A DNA stretch of 11,697 nucleotides, taken from Gammaproteobacteria bacterium. GTDB lineage: Bacteria > Pseudomonadota > Gammaproteobacteria > Steroidobacterales > UBA11654. Shown here in pieces: positions 1 through 7,076 of the stretch. The translations under genes were made by a program, and so were the position numbers. The notes beneath the pieces were generated by a model. That model saw only the letters and a list, made by a program, of their open reading frames with translations, ran no database searches and was not told where the DNA came from. The stretch lies in contig DTSX01000034.1 in assembly GCA_012965065.1 (NCBI GenBank), forward strand, positions 1-11,697. The letters are read 5' to 3'. Every line of letters begins with the position of its first letter. Within the stretch, counting starts at the first letter, position 1.

Positions 1-1
1 C

Positions 2-997
2 TTAGCTGAGTTAATTGGCTCCGACCCTGGTACGGATATAGCAGTATTGAAAATAAACCTTTCTAGAACAATTTCACAGATGCCTCTAGGTGACTCAAGT
101 CTCCTTCGCGTTGGAGATTTTGCATTGGCAATAGGTGCACCGTTTGGACTGAGTCAAACTGTTACTTCAGGCATTATCAGTGCATTGGGAAGACCGCAAA
201 TGAGTTCTGATGGCTATGGAGATTTTATACAAACCGATGCAGCTATTAACCCAGGCAATTCGGGAGGAGCGTTGGTGGACCTGCGAGGACAACTGATTGG
301 GATCAATAGCGCAATATACACCAGAAGCGGGGGCAATATTGGTATTGGCTTTGCGATACCTGTAAATACCGTAAAAAACATCATGCACCAAATTATTGAA
401 TTTGGTTCAGTCAAGCGAGGGTTGTTGGGAGTCATCATCAGTGACATCAACAAAGATATTGCTGAGCAGCTTGGCCTGGAAGTTGAAAAAGGTGCTTTAA
501 TTCAAGAAGTTTCACCTAATTCAGCCGCAGAAGAAGCCGGTTTATTGGTTGGGGACGTCATTACCAAAATCAATGGAGAAAAAACTGAGACTTCCAATGA
601 TCTCAGAAATGCGATCGGGCTTAAAAGAAGTGGGGAGTCAGTTGAAATAATCATTCTCAGAGACAATAAAGAAATGACTGTATCAGCTACCTTAGGTGAA
701 CTGGTTACCCAAGAACCTGTTAAAGCAGATGAATTGAATTCATTACTCGCTGGAGCTGAGTTAGCGGATTTTATCCCAGAAGGTAAAACTAAACCACAAG
801 GAGTAGTTATCCTGTCCGTCCTACCAAATAGTAATGCTGCAAACGCTAGATTAAAAAAAGGCGACATTATTTGGGCAGTAGGTAACACCTCTATTGCAAA
901 CCTTGACGATTTTGTTGCCATCATCAAAGACAAAAACATACTGGTTTTAAGAGTCAACAGAAACGGACGCCAACTTATTATTCAAATGAGAAAATAA
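2..997 (+). CDS. degQ: Do-family periplasmic serine endoprotease (DegQ/DegP-like), 5' partial
   Basis: Trypsin-like HtrA protease that degrades or refolds damaged envelope proteins in the periplasm. The reading frame is open from the first bases of the window, so the gene starts upstream; a TTG at 47 lies inside the conserved TDIAVLK segment and is not a start. The window shows 331 residues. The catalytic Asp is the codon at 35-37 (TDIAVLK). The catalytic Ser is at 260-262 in GNSGGAL. The substrate-pocket segment IGFAIPVN follows. Two PDZ domains come next, roughly 404-706 (RGLLGVIIS, then NSAAEEAGLLVGDVI) and 740-994 (NSNAANARLKKGDII). Two PDZ domains fit DegQ, DegP or MucD rather than DegS, which has one. 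The missing 5' part would carry the signal peptide and catalytic His. Which paralogue it is cannot be settled, because the N-terminal loop that separates DegP from DegQ is outside the window. cca follows after 36 bp on the same strand. Confidence 0.93.
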   Translation, partial: LAELIGSDPGTDIAVLKINLSRTISQMPLGDSSLLRVGDFALAIGAPFGLSQTVTSGIISALGRPQMSSDGYGDFIQTDAAINPGNSGGALVDLRGQLIGINSAIYTRSGGNIGIGFAIPVNTVKNIMHQIIEFGSVKRGLLGVIISDINKDIAEQLGLEVEKGALIQEVSPNSAAEEAGLLVGDVITKINGEKTETSNDLRNAIGLKRSGESVEIIILRDNKEMTVSATLGELVTQEPVKADELNSLLAGAELADFIPEGKTKPQGVVILSVLPNSNAANARLKKGDIIWAVGNTSIANLDDFVAIIKDKNILVLRVNRNGRQLIIQMRK

Positions 998-1033
998 ATT
1001 GCACCATCAATTTATATTTATTTTTTAGATATC

Positions 1034-2179
1034 ATGGACGTTTATTTAGTGGGTGGAGCTATTCGAGATCGGCTCCTTGGCCTGACAACACAAGAAAAAG
1101 ACTGGGTTGTTATCAATGCCATACCTTCGGATTTAACTAAACTTGGATACAAACAAGTTGGGAAGTCTTTCCCTGTGTTTATTCACCCAAAAACAGGCGA
1201 GGAATATGCATTGGCCAGAAAGGAAATGAAGTCTGGTAAGGGCTACTATGGCTTTAAAATTGATTCAAGCCCAAATGTAACGCTTAAAGAAGATTTGTAT
1301 AGAAGAGATCTAACAATCAATGCCATGGCAGAGGATAATACGGGTCAAATTATTGATCCATTTAATGGGCAAAAAGATCTCTCAAACAGGGTGCTGCGCC
1401 ATGTATCTGCTGCCTTTGTAGAGGATCCGCTTAGGGTACTTAGAGTTTCAAGATTTAAAGCCAAATTGCATGATCTAAACTTTGAAATCGCTCCAGAAAC
1501 TATCAGACTTTTAGAAGAAATAGTGGAATCAGGTGAATTGGAAACCTTGGTGCCAGAAAGAATCTGGCAAGAGACTTACAAGGCATTATGCGAACCGAGA
1601 TTTGATCAATATTTCCAAACTTTGATTAACCTTAAAGCCCTCAATCAGGTTTTTCCTGAAATCACTCATATGAATTCTAATTTCAGTGAGAATCACATCA
1701 TTCAAGCAGCGATTAAAAATGGTGTTACTCCTAAGGTTAAATTTGGCTCACTCTTCTTAGTCATGCTTGAACAAGGGAGTGAAACTGTAAAAAATGCCGT
1801 AATTACAATGCAAAAAAGGGTGAATTTTCCCAATGATTTTAAGAATTTGGCTCTACTGGTTGACAGTATTTATCCAATATTTTTCAATGGAAAGGATAGC
1901 GAGAAAAATGCTTTCACCGCAGAAAAATGTCTAAGCATTATTGAAAAACTGGATGCTCTAAGAAAGCCCAGTAATCTGGAAGAAGTGTTAGAAGTAATTA
2001 GTTTGAAAAAAAACTACAGTGATGTAAAAGAAACTGTTTCACTGATTAGAAAATCTCTGGTCCTAGCTCAATCGGTAAAAATCAATAACCTACAAGAAGA
2101 TGGTCTCGAGGGAAGTGTAATTGGGGAAAAATTAAGAGAGCTGAGATTAAATAAAATCAAAGAAGAATTAATCCAATAA
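1034..2179 (+). CDS. cca: CCA-adding tRNA nucleotidyltransferase (class II), with altered catalytic motif and degenerate HD domain
   Basis: Adds or repairs the 3'-CCA of tRNAs from CTP and ATP without a template. The N-terminal head is clear: YLVGGAIRDRLLG at 4-16, EEYALARKE at 56-64, the RRDLTINAMA signature at 90-99, DPFNG at 108-112, and EDPLRVLRVSRF at 130-141, which carries the nucleotide-selecting EDxxR motif. The protein has 381 residues against about 412 in E. coli. Two things are odd. The metal-binding DxD, recalled as D21/D23 in E. coli, reads E21-K22-D23 (GAA AAA GAC at 1094-1102). The C-terminal half keeps the FPEI and LRKP landmarks, but the HD phosphohydrolase motif is replaced by FGSLFLVML near 237-245, and the histidine-rich segments around it are missing. 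The ATG at 1034 matches the family start; there is no recognisable ribosome binding site. It could still be a complete enzyme or a narrowed one, but the family assignment is firm. Confidence 0.95.
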   Translation: MDVYLVGGAIRDRLLGLTTQEKDWVVINAIPSDLTKLGYKQVGKSFPVFIHPKTGEEYALARKEMKSGKGYYGFKIDSSPNVTLKEDLYRRDLTINAMAEDNTGQIIDPFNGQKDLSNRVLRHVSAAFVEDPLRVLRVSRFKAKLHDLNFEIAPETIRLLEEIVESGELETLVPERIWQETYKALCEPRFDQYFQTLINLKALNQVFPEITHMNSNFSENHIIQAAIKNGVTPKVKFGSLFLVMLEQGSETVKNAVITMQKRVNFPNDFKNLALLVDSIYPIFFNGKDSEKNAFTAEKCLSIIEKLDALRKPSNLEEVLEVISLKKNYSDVKETVSLIRKSLVLAQSVKINNLQEDGLEGSVIGEKLRELRLNKIKEELIQ

Positions 2180-2217
2180 ATTTACCTAATACTCTAGCTG
2201 ATAAACCTAAATGGCAA

Positions 2218-3015
2218 TTAGTAATAACTGCTGATGAATATAATTAAAGCACCCAAAATAAGCCTATAGATAAAAAACGGCAACATCCCAATCTTTTGCA
2301 CCATCTTTAAGAACCATTTGATGGTAAAAAAGGCCACAACAAAGGACACAAGGGTTCCCAAGAACAAATCCAAATAGTCAAAAACTAAAACTTCAATTTG
2401 GCTTAATTGATAGAGCTCGAATGCACTTGCAGCAAAAATCACCGGAATCGCTAGTAAAAAAGAAAATTTTGCAGCCTCCTCTCTTGACAAGCCTAACAAA
2501 AGCCCTGCTGTAATGGTGACCCCGGATCTTGATGTGCCGGGGATTAGTGCAAATACTTGGGACAGACCGATCAAAAAACCGATGCTTAGATTTACTGCAG
2601 CAACATTCTTTTTGTTGTTCTTCCTCGAGTCGGCTAAGAATAATAACAAACCAAAGAAAGCCGTTGCGATGGCAATAACCATAGGAGATCTTAGATTCTC
2701 CTCTATCAACTGGTTGAACAATCCCCCAAACAATACCACTGGGATAGTGGCTACTGAAATGATGCCCAATTGGGAATGAATAAGAGAGTCAATACTTTTA
2801 AAATTAGAAGGACAGAACATATTCAGCAAGTCATCTCTAAAATAGAAAATTACAGCTAGAAGGGTGCCAAAATGAAGTGCAACATCGAATACCAATCCTT
2901 GATCTTCCCATCCTGCAAGCTCAGATAATAAAATTAAGTGGGCAGAACTTGAAATCGGCAAAAACTCAGTAAGACCCTGAATAATTGCTAGTAGAATTGC
3001 CTGTATTGTTTCCAT
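2218..3015 (-). CDS. uppP: Undecaprenyl-diphosphate phosphatase UppP (BacA family)
   Basis: Integral inner-membrane phosphatase that converts undecaprenyl diphosphate to the monophosphate lipid carrier for peptidoglycan and surface polysaccharides; its overproduction gives bacitracin resistance in E. coli. The family's (E/Q)xxxE motif is QGLTE at 13-17, followed by FLPISSSAH at 18-26 with the conserved His26. The second signature, PGTSRSGVT, lies at 159-167 with catalytic Arg163. Most of the 265 residues are hydrophobic and form several membrane segments, as expected. The ATG at 3015 places the first motif at the usual distance from the N-terminus. No Shine-Dalgarno is visible upstream. The methyltransferase gene ends 21 bp upstream on the same strand, so the two are probably cotranscribed. 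The 3' end faces cca across 38 bp. Confidence 0.96.
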   Translation of the reverse strand: METIQAILLAIIQGLTEFLPISSSAHLILLSELAGWEDQGLVFDVALHFGTLLAVIFYFRDDLLNMFCPSNFKSIDSLIHSQLGIISVATIPVVLFGGLFNQLIEENLRSPMVIAIATAFFGLLLFLADSRKNNKKNVAAVNLSIGFLIGLSQVFALIPGTSRSGVTITAGLLLGLSREEAAKFSFLLAIPVIFAASAFELYQLSQIEVLVFDYLDLFLGTLVSFVVAFFTIKWFLKMVQKIGMLPFFIYRLILGALIIFISSYY

Positions 3016-3036
3016 GAATTAAAAATATAGAATCGT

Positions 3037-4233
3037 TTACAATAAATACCGAAAATCTCTTGCCTCCGTAAAACTTTCCTTAATCATACAGTCCTTGCTT
3101 AGCAACATAAATTTGAATGTGTCTCCCATTTGATCAGGGAGCAATAATTGTTTCACTGCTTGATTCGTTTTGAATCTCTTATTCTGATCCGATATTTGAT
3201 CAACAAGCTCAAGAATTCCTGCGGACAACAAGAAATCTCTGTGGGAAGTATAAGTCTCAACTTTAAAACCATGCTCAAGACCAACATCCGCCACCAAGCT
3301 AAAATCCACCCATGCTGATAGGTCTTGCAAACCTGGAAGGAATAGTGGGTCATAATGAGCCATATTTTGGTAATGACAGACCAATGTTCCAGTTGATCTA
3401 TCAGTGGAATAATATTCTCCTCTGGAGCAGCCATAGTCTATAAACATTATTGCTCCAGAAACCAAACTGGCAGATATTGCACTGAACCAATTCTTATAAT
3501 TGGGTCTTATTTCGGAAACAAACCCGTTTTCAAACTTCCTTTTTAACTCTTTCTCAATGGATTGTATTGCGTCTTTGATGACTTCGTCTGCTAATTTGTC
3601 TTGTTCTATCAATCTTTGATTGGTGTAAGTAACACCAATCTCATAGATGTCTTCATCTTGTATCCTAAATCTCCGACAAGGCATGGCATCCAAAACTTCA
3701 TTGCCGAGGATTACCCCAGTAATTAAGTTTTCAGGCAATGAATCGAGCCAAGTAACTTTTTCCAAGAGATTGTCTGGTAATTTTGCTAAAAGTCTTTGCT
3801 GTCGATCTTTTAAATCAGCACTGAGTTCAAGTATGTAGTATTGGTCAGGTACAAATCCTTGGTTGTCTAGTCGAGTTAAAATATCGAAAGCCAATTGACC
3901 GGAGCCAGCACCGATTTCCAAAATCATTTGTTTTGGATAACTGTGTAAAATTTTTATCATTTGGTCAGCAAGACATACACCAAAAAGATTGGATATCTCC
4001 GGTGCCGTTGTAAAATCACCACCAGTACCTAGTTTTCTAGTTCCAGACGAATAATATCCAAGACCCGGTTCATACAAAATAAATTGCATAAAATCAGCAA
4101 AGTTTATCCAGCCTTCATTTGTATTAATTTTCTTGGCCAACTCTTCTAACACAGTGGACGAATGATTGAGCGATGCCTCATCCGGAGTCGGTAGGTCTTG
4201 TCTTTCAGATCTCAAATTTTTACCTTTTATCAA
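3037..4233 (-). CDS. MidA/NDUFAF7-type SAM-dependent methyltransferase (COG1565, DUF185)
   Basis: Class I S-adenosylmethionine methyltransferase. The mitochondrial homologue NDUFAF7 methylates an arginine of a complex I subunit; the bacterial substrate is not established. Visible family marks are YEPGLGYYSSG at 54-64, GGDFTTAPEIS at 71-81, the SAM-binding LEIGAGSGQLA at 105-115, GNEVLDAMPCRR at 177-188, FIDYG at 264-268, and CHYQN with DPLFLPGLQDL further on. The length of 398 residues is normal. The start is uncertain. Both in-frame candidates are TTG: one at 4233, and one 18 bp further in at 4215. The second has AAAAGG about 7 nt upstream and may be the true start, giving 392 residues. There is no in-frame ATG until residue 49, which is too late. 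The gene diverges from the folM-like gene and precedes uppP. Confidence 0.92.
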   Translation of the reverse strand: MIKGKNLRSERQDLPTPDEASLNHSSTVLEELAKKINTNEGWINFADFMQFILYEPGLGYYSSGTRKLGTGGDFTTAPEISNLFGVCLADQMIKILHSYPKQMILEIGAGSGQLAFDILTRLDNQGFVPDQYYILELSADLKDRQQRLLAKLPDNLLEKVTWLDSLPENLITGVILGNEVLDAMPCRRFRIQDEDIYEIGVTYTNQRLIEQDKLADEVIKDAIQSIEKELKRKFENGFVSEIRPNYKNWFSAISASLVSGAIMFIDYGCSRGEYYSTDRSTGTLVCHYQNMAHYDPLFLPGLQDLSAWVDFSLVADVGLEHGFKVETYTSHRDFLLSAGILELVDQISDQNKRFKTNQAVKQLLLPDQMGDTFKFMLLSKDCMIKESFTEARDFRYLL

Positions 4234-4290
4234 ACCAATATTATCTAGAATTAATATCGGTAGTGTTAGTTTTCAATTAAAATAACGATT

Positions 4291-5034
4291 ATGAATGATA
4301 AATTCAAAAAATGGGCTTTGGTCACCGGGGGGGCGAAACGTATTGGAGCTACAATAGCTGAAACACTTCACAATAATGGTTTCAATGTAGCAATCCATTA
4401 CAATTCATCCAGTGATTCAGCTGAACAATTATGCGCTCAATTCAATGCAAAGAAGCAGGATTCATCGATTGCAATAGGAGCTGATCTTCTTGACCAAAGC
4501 TCTCTGGAAAATTTAATTCCGTCACTCATTGAAAAAACAAAGAGATTGGATGTTTTAGTTAATAACGCCTCTACTTTTTACCCAACCCCGATTGAAAAAA
4601 TAGCCCTGGAAGATTGGGAAAATTTATTTGGTACCAATCTTAAGGCACCCTTATTTCTATCCAAATACGCTGCCAAATATCTTCAACAATCACGTGGGAC
4701 TATTATTAATATCATAGACATACATTCCAAAAAACCGTTAAAAGATCACCCAATCTATGGTTCTGCAAAATCTGGTTTGGCAATGTTAACGCGGTCTCTT
4801 GCATCGGATTTGGCCCCTGATGTGAGAGTCAATGGAATTTCTCCAGGATTAATATTATGGCCTGAGAACAATCCTTCGGATCAAGTCAAAAATAATATAC
4901 TGCAACAAATACCTCTGAAAAAAATTGGAACGTCAGAGGACATTGCCAATTGTGTGTTGTTTTTAATTGAAGATGCGCCTTACATCACTGGAGAAATCAT
5001 TGCTGTTGATGGGGGCAGAAGTATGGGTTGGTAG
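4291..5034 (+). CDS. folM: Pteridine reductase, short-chain dehydrogenase (FolM/PTR1-like)
   Basis: NADPH-dependent short-chain dehydrogenase that reduces dihydropteridines (dihydromonapterin, with side activity on dihydrofolate in E. coli FolM). The Rossmann start is VTGGAKRIG at 11-19; the Arg in TGxxxRxG is typical of pteridine reductases and also occurs in Leishmania PTR1 (TGAAKRLG). NNAS lies at 91-94. The usual catalytic Ser is replaced by Asp143 in DIH, followed by Tyr156 and Lys160. This D-13-Y-4-K spacing is the same as in PTR1 (D181, Y194, K198). GISPGLILWPE and a C-terminal VDGGRSMGW match FolM-like proteins. At 247 residues it is full length. It starts at the ATG at 4291 without a visible ribosome binding site. 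It sits opposite folK and folB, which supports a pterin role. It could act as a backup dihydrofolate reductase, which sequence alone cannot tell. Confidence 0.9.
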   Translation: MNDKFKKWALVTGGAKRIGATIAETLHNNGFNVAIHYNSSSDSAEQLCAQFNAKKQDSSIAIGADLLDQSSLENLIPSLIEKTKRLDVLVNNASTFYPTPIEKIALEDWENLFGTNLKAPLFLSKYAAKYLQQSRGTIINIIDIHSKKPLKDHPIYGSAKSGLAMLTRSLASDLAPDVRVNGISPGLILWPENNPSDQVKNNILQQIPLKKIGTSEDIANCVLFLIEDAPYITGEIIAVDGGRSMGW

Positions 5035-5039
5035 CTTCG

Positions 5040-5549
5040 TTAGACCTCAAGCGATGCTTTGTTTAAAGGATGCTCTTCTTGGTCAAAGCTCTCCCAAAGA
5101 TCCTTGAAAGTTTTGCCTGAAATAGGGTGAATGCCGTCCGGCTCAATCTCAGCCAATGGGCAGATAACAAAGCTGTAGAGTTCTATATCTATTCTGGGAA
5201 CCTGGAATGGTTTTTCTTGGTGAACAAGATTGCCATAAAGAAGCATATCAATATCTAGCGATCTAGAGTCAAAAGCACCTGTGCCAATATTCCTTCCAGT
5301 TGCAGACTCCAACCTTCCAAGAAAATCTAACATTTCATTGGGGTTAAATGAGGATTTTACTTTTACCACCATATTTAAGAAATCGTTTCCCTCAAATCCA
5401 ATTGGTTTGTTTCTATAGACCGATGAAATTTGAATATTGCCGAAGGCTTTTTTTAATTCTCTACAGGCGTATTTAAGGTTTTTTTCAGGGTCGATGTTGC
5501 TGCCAAGACTCAGAAATACTTCCGTTTTCTTGGTGGGCTGGTTAACCAT
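5040..5549 (-). CDS. folK: 6-hydroxymethyl-7,8-dihydropterin pyrophosphokinase (HPPK)
   Basis: Transfers pyrophosphate from ATP to 6-hydroxymethyl-7,8-dihydropterin, the step before dihydropteroate synthase in folate synthesis. Family marks are VFLSLGSNIDPEKNL at 11-25, the pterin-binding stretch VYRNKPIGFEGNDFLNMVV at 44-62, and SRSLDIDMLLYG at 95-106, where Asp99 and Asp101 correspond to the two magnesium-binding aspartates. PLAEIEPDGIHP follows near the C-terminus. The length of 169 residues is normal. The ATG lies inside the end of folB: the sequence ATGGTTAA holds both the folK start and the folB stop, an 8-nt overlap that suggests translational coupling. It is the last gene of the tsaD-folB-folK unit and ends only 5 bp from the folM-like stop codon. 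Confidence 0.96.
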   Translation of the reverse strand: MVNQPTKKTEVFLSLGSNIDPEKNLKYACRELKKAFGNIQISSVYRNKPIGFEGNDFLNMVVKVKSSFNPNEMLDFLGRLESATGRNIGTGAFDSRSLDIDMLLYGNLVHQEKPFQVPRIDIELYSFVICPLAEIEPDGIHPISGKTFKDLWESFDQEEHPLNKASLEV

Positions 5550-5898
5550 CTTTTGTTCGTTCTATAGAAACACCGACATTCCTTGAATCCCTTATCGCAA
5601 AAGGTTTGGAGATTCTCAGCTTTAGCCACTGAACATCAAATTCTTCCAAAATTATTTTCGCAACATTTTCGGCAAGTGTTTCAATCAGATTAAACTGACT
5701 CGCTTGGATAAATTGCTTCACTCGTTTGCTCACTGCTTTGTAATCCAGAACATCCTCTATGGAATCTGATTGTGAGGCTTTTTTAGTATCCGTCTGCATT
5801 TCCAAGTCAATGGAAATAGTCTGAGGATTTCTTTTTTCCCAATCCCAAATACCAATAACGGCGTCGATCCTAAGGTCAGTTAAAATAATTTTATCCAC
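5542..5898 (-). CDS. folB: Dihydroneopterin aldolase
   Basis: Cleaves 7,8-dihydroneopterin to 6-hydroxymethyl-7,8-dihydropterin and glycolaldehyde, supplying the substrate of the adjacent FolK. The 118-residue protein has the FolB layout: LTDLRIDAVIGIWDWEK at 6-22 with Glu21, DYKAV at 52-56 with Tyr53, LIETLAENVA at 71-80 with the pterin-anchoring Glu73, and ISKPFAIRDSRNVGV at 96-110 with catalytic Lys98. The start codon is GTG at 5896-5898. It lies two bases after the tsaD TAG stop and has no Shine-Dalgarno, so translation probably depends on reinitiation or coupling from tsaD. It overlaps folK by 8 nt. The Pseudomonas and E. coli clusters have plsY beside folB; plsY is absent here. Confidence 0.96.
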   Translation of the reverse strand: MDKIILTDLRIDAVIGIWDWEKRNPQTISIDLEMQTDTKKASQSDSIEDVLDYKAVSKRVKQFIQASQFNLIETLAENVAKIILEEFDVQWLKLRISKPFAIRDSRNVGVSIERTKDG

Positions 5899-5900
5899 GA

Positions 5901-6965
5901 CTAAAGCTGTGAGTTTGCGGAATAGATTTTATCAATTGACCATCTTGGATTCACTTCTATTCTGTAATCGATGTTTTTAATTCCTTTTTGGAAATTAAAT
6001 AATCCTGCCAAAGCGATCATTGCTGCGTTGTCTGTGCAAAACTCGATCCTTGGATAAGTCACTTGGGCATCTCTCTCTGCTAACTTAAGCTTCATGTTCT
6101 TCCTAAGCTTTTTATTTGCTCCAACACCGCCAGCTACAACAACAGATTTAATCCCTGTTACCTCAATGGCTGTGTCGGTTTTGTGAATCAAACTGCCAAC
6201 AATAGCCTCTTCATAAGCATGGGCCAGATCGGCTTTTATTTGGTCGGTCAACATCTGTTTCTTGTTTAGTTTCCTTATTTTATACATTAAGGCAGTTTTC
6301 AATCCACTGAAGCTAAAATCCATATTGTTCTTCGTCTTTAGCATCGGCCTTGGAAATTGGTAAACACCTGGATGACCCGACAGGGCCAATTCAGCAATAG
6401 CTGGTCCACCAGGGTAATCCAGGTCAAGGAGTTTGGCGCCTTTATCAAATGCCTCACCAGCCGCATCATCCAATGTTTGTCCCAGAAGTTTATAACTCCC
6501 TTTTTTTTGAACTTCCACCAGCAGCGTATGACCTCCAGAAACCAATAAGGCAATAAAGGGCATTTGCAGATCATCACCCTCAAGAATTGGGGCCAGTAAA
6601 TGTGCTTCCATATGATGGACTGGTATGGAAGGAATACCTAATGAGAAAGCCAACCCATTGGCCAGAACTGAACCGACAAGCAAGGCACCAACAAGACCCG
6701 GACCAGCGGTATAGGCAATAGCATCAATATCTTTGAGTTGAAGATCGTTTGAACGTAACAACTCATCAATCAGGGGTAAAAGCTTTTTTATGTGCTCCCG
6801 TGAGGCAAGCTCAGGAACAACGCCCCCAAATTTTTTATGCAAAGTTACTTGACTGAAAATACTGTGTGCGATCAAGCCTTTATTGGAATCAATAACTGCC
6901 GTAGCTGTTTCATCACAACTGGTTTCTATACCAAGAATGGTCAGGGATTTTTTAGATTGGAGCAT
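5901..6965 (-). CDS. tsaD: tRNA N6-adenosine threonylcarbamoyltransferase TsaD
   Basis: Catalytic subunit that, with TsaB and TsaE, transfers the threonylcarbamoyl group from the TsaC product to A37 of tRNAs reading ANN codons (t6A). The ASKHA-fold marks are all present: ILGIETSCDETA at 10-21, FGGVVPELASREH at 46-58, the metal-binding HHMEAH at 117-122 (His118 and His122), SGGHT at 143-147, GEAFDKGAKLL at 170-180, VAGGVGANKKLR at 277-288, and CTDNAAMIA at 310-318 with Asp312. The length of 354 residues fits the family, with about 7 more residues before the first strand than E. coli TsaD. An in-frame TAG two codons upstream rules out an earlier start. The only Shine-Dalgarno-like run, GAGG, abuts the ATG and is too close to be ideal. 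It heads the tsaD-folB-folK unit and diverges from rpsU, as in many gammaproteobacteria. Confidence 0.97.
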   Translation of the reverse strand: MLQSKKSLTILGIETSCDETATAVIDSNKGLIAHSIFSQVTLHKKFGGVVPELASREHIKKLLPLIDELLRSNDLQLKDIDAIAYTAGPGLVGALLVGSVLANGLAFSLGIPSIPVHHMEAHLLAPILEGDDLQMPFIALLVSGGHTLLVEVQKKGSYKLLGQTLDDAAGEAFDKGAKLLDLDYPGGPAIAELALSGHPGVYQFPRPMLKTKNNMDFSFSGLKTALMYKIRKLNKKQMLTDQIKADLAHAYEEAIVGSLIHKTDTAIEVTGIKSVVVAGGVGANKKLRKNMKLKLAERDAQVTYPRIEFCTDNAAMIALAGLFNFQKGIKNIDYRIEVNPRWSIDKIYSANSQL

Positions 6966-6998
6966 CCTCTAAAACGATGCTTGTTTGCGGTAAATTTT

Positions 6999-7027
6999 TT
7001 GCATTTTTCTGCACTAAACTGTATATT
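6999..7027 (+). promoter_or_regulatory. Probable sigma-70 promoter of the rpsU operon
   Basis: TTGCAT at 6999-7004 and TATATT at 7022-7027 are separated by exactly 17 nt. The -10 matches the consensus at 5 of 6 positions; the -35 keeps the important TTG. The expected start of transcription is near 7034, giving a leader of about 56 nt before the rpsU start. A second TATATT at 7054-7059 has no acceptable -35. Confidence 0.5.
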
Positions 7028-7030
7028 TCA

Positions 7031-7045
7031 CCGTTCATTTAACGG
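7031..7045 (+). repeat. Perfect inverted repeat in the rpsU upstream region
   Basis: CCGTT, five bases CATTT, then AACGG: a perfect 5-bp inverted repeat in an otherwise AT-rich stretch 45 bp before the rpsU start codon. It begins 4 bp after the predicted -10 box. It may be an operator for a dimeric regulator or, if transcription starts at or before 7031, a small leader hairpin. No known regulator is recognised. Confidence 0.4.
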
Positions 7046-7076
7046 ATTAAGTATATATTGATTTAATTTACTTAAA

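Noticed and set aside
47..49. TTG at 47 as the protease start codon
   Set aside because: The frame is open to position 2 and the upstream residues form the conserved segment with the catalytic Asp, so the gene is cut by the window edge.
4234..4290. Divergent promoters between the methyltransferase and the reductase
   Set aside because: TTGAAA (reverse strand, 4272-4277) and TAGAAT (forward, 4246-4251) occur, but neither has a well-spaced partner hexamer of acceptable match.
7019..7034. LexA-like half site CTGTATAT overlapping the rpsU promoter
   Set aside because: The left half matches the CTGT-N8-ACAG box, but the right half reads CCGT instead of ACAG. A SOS operator needs both halves, so this is likely chance.
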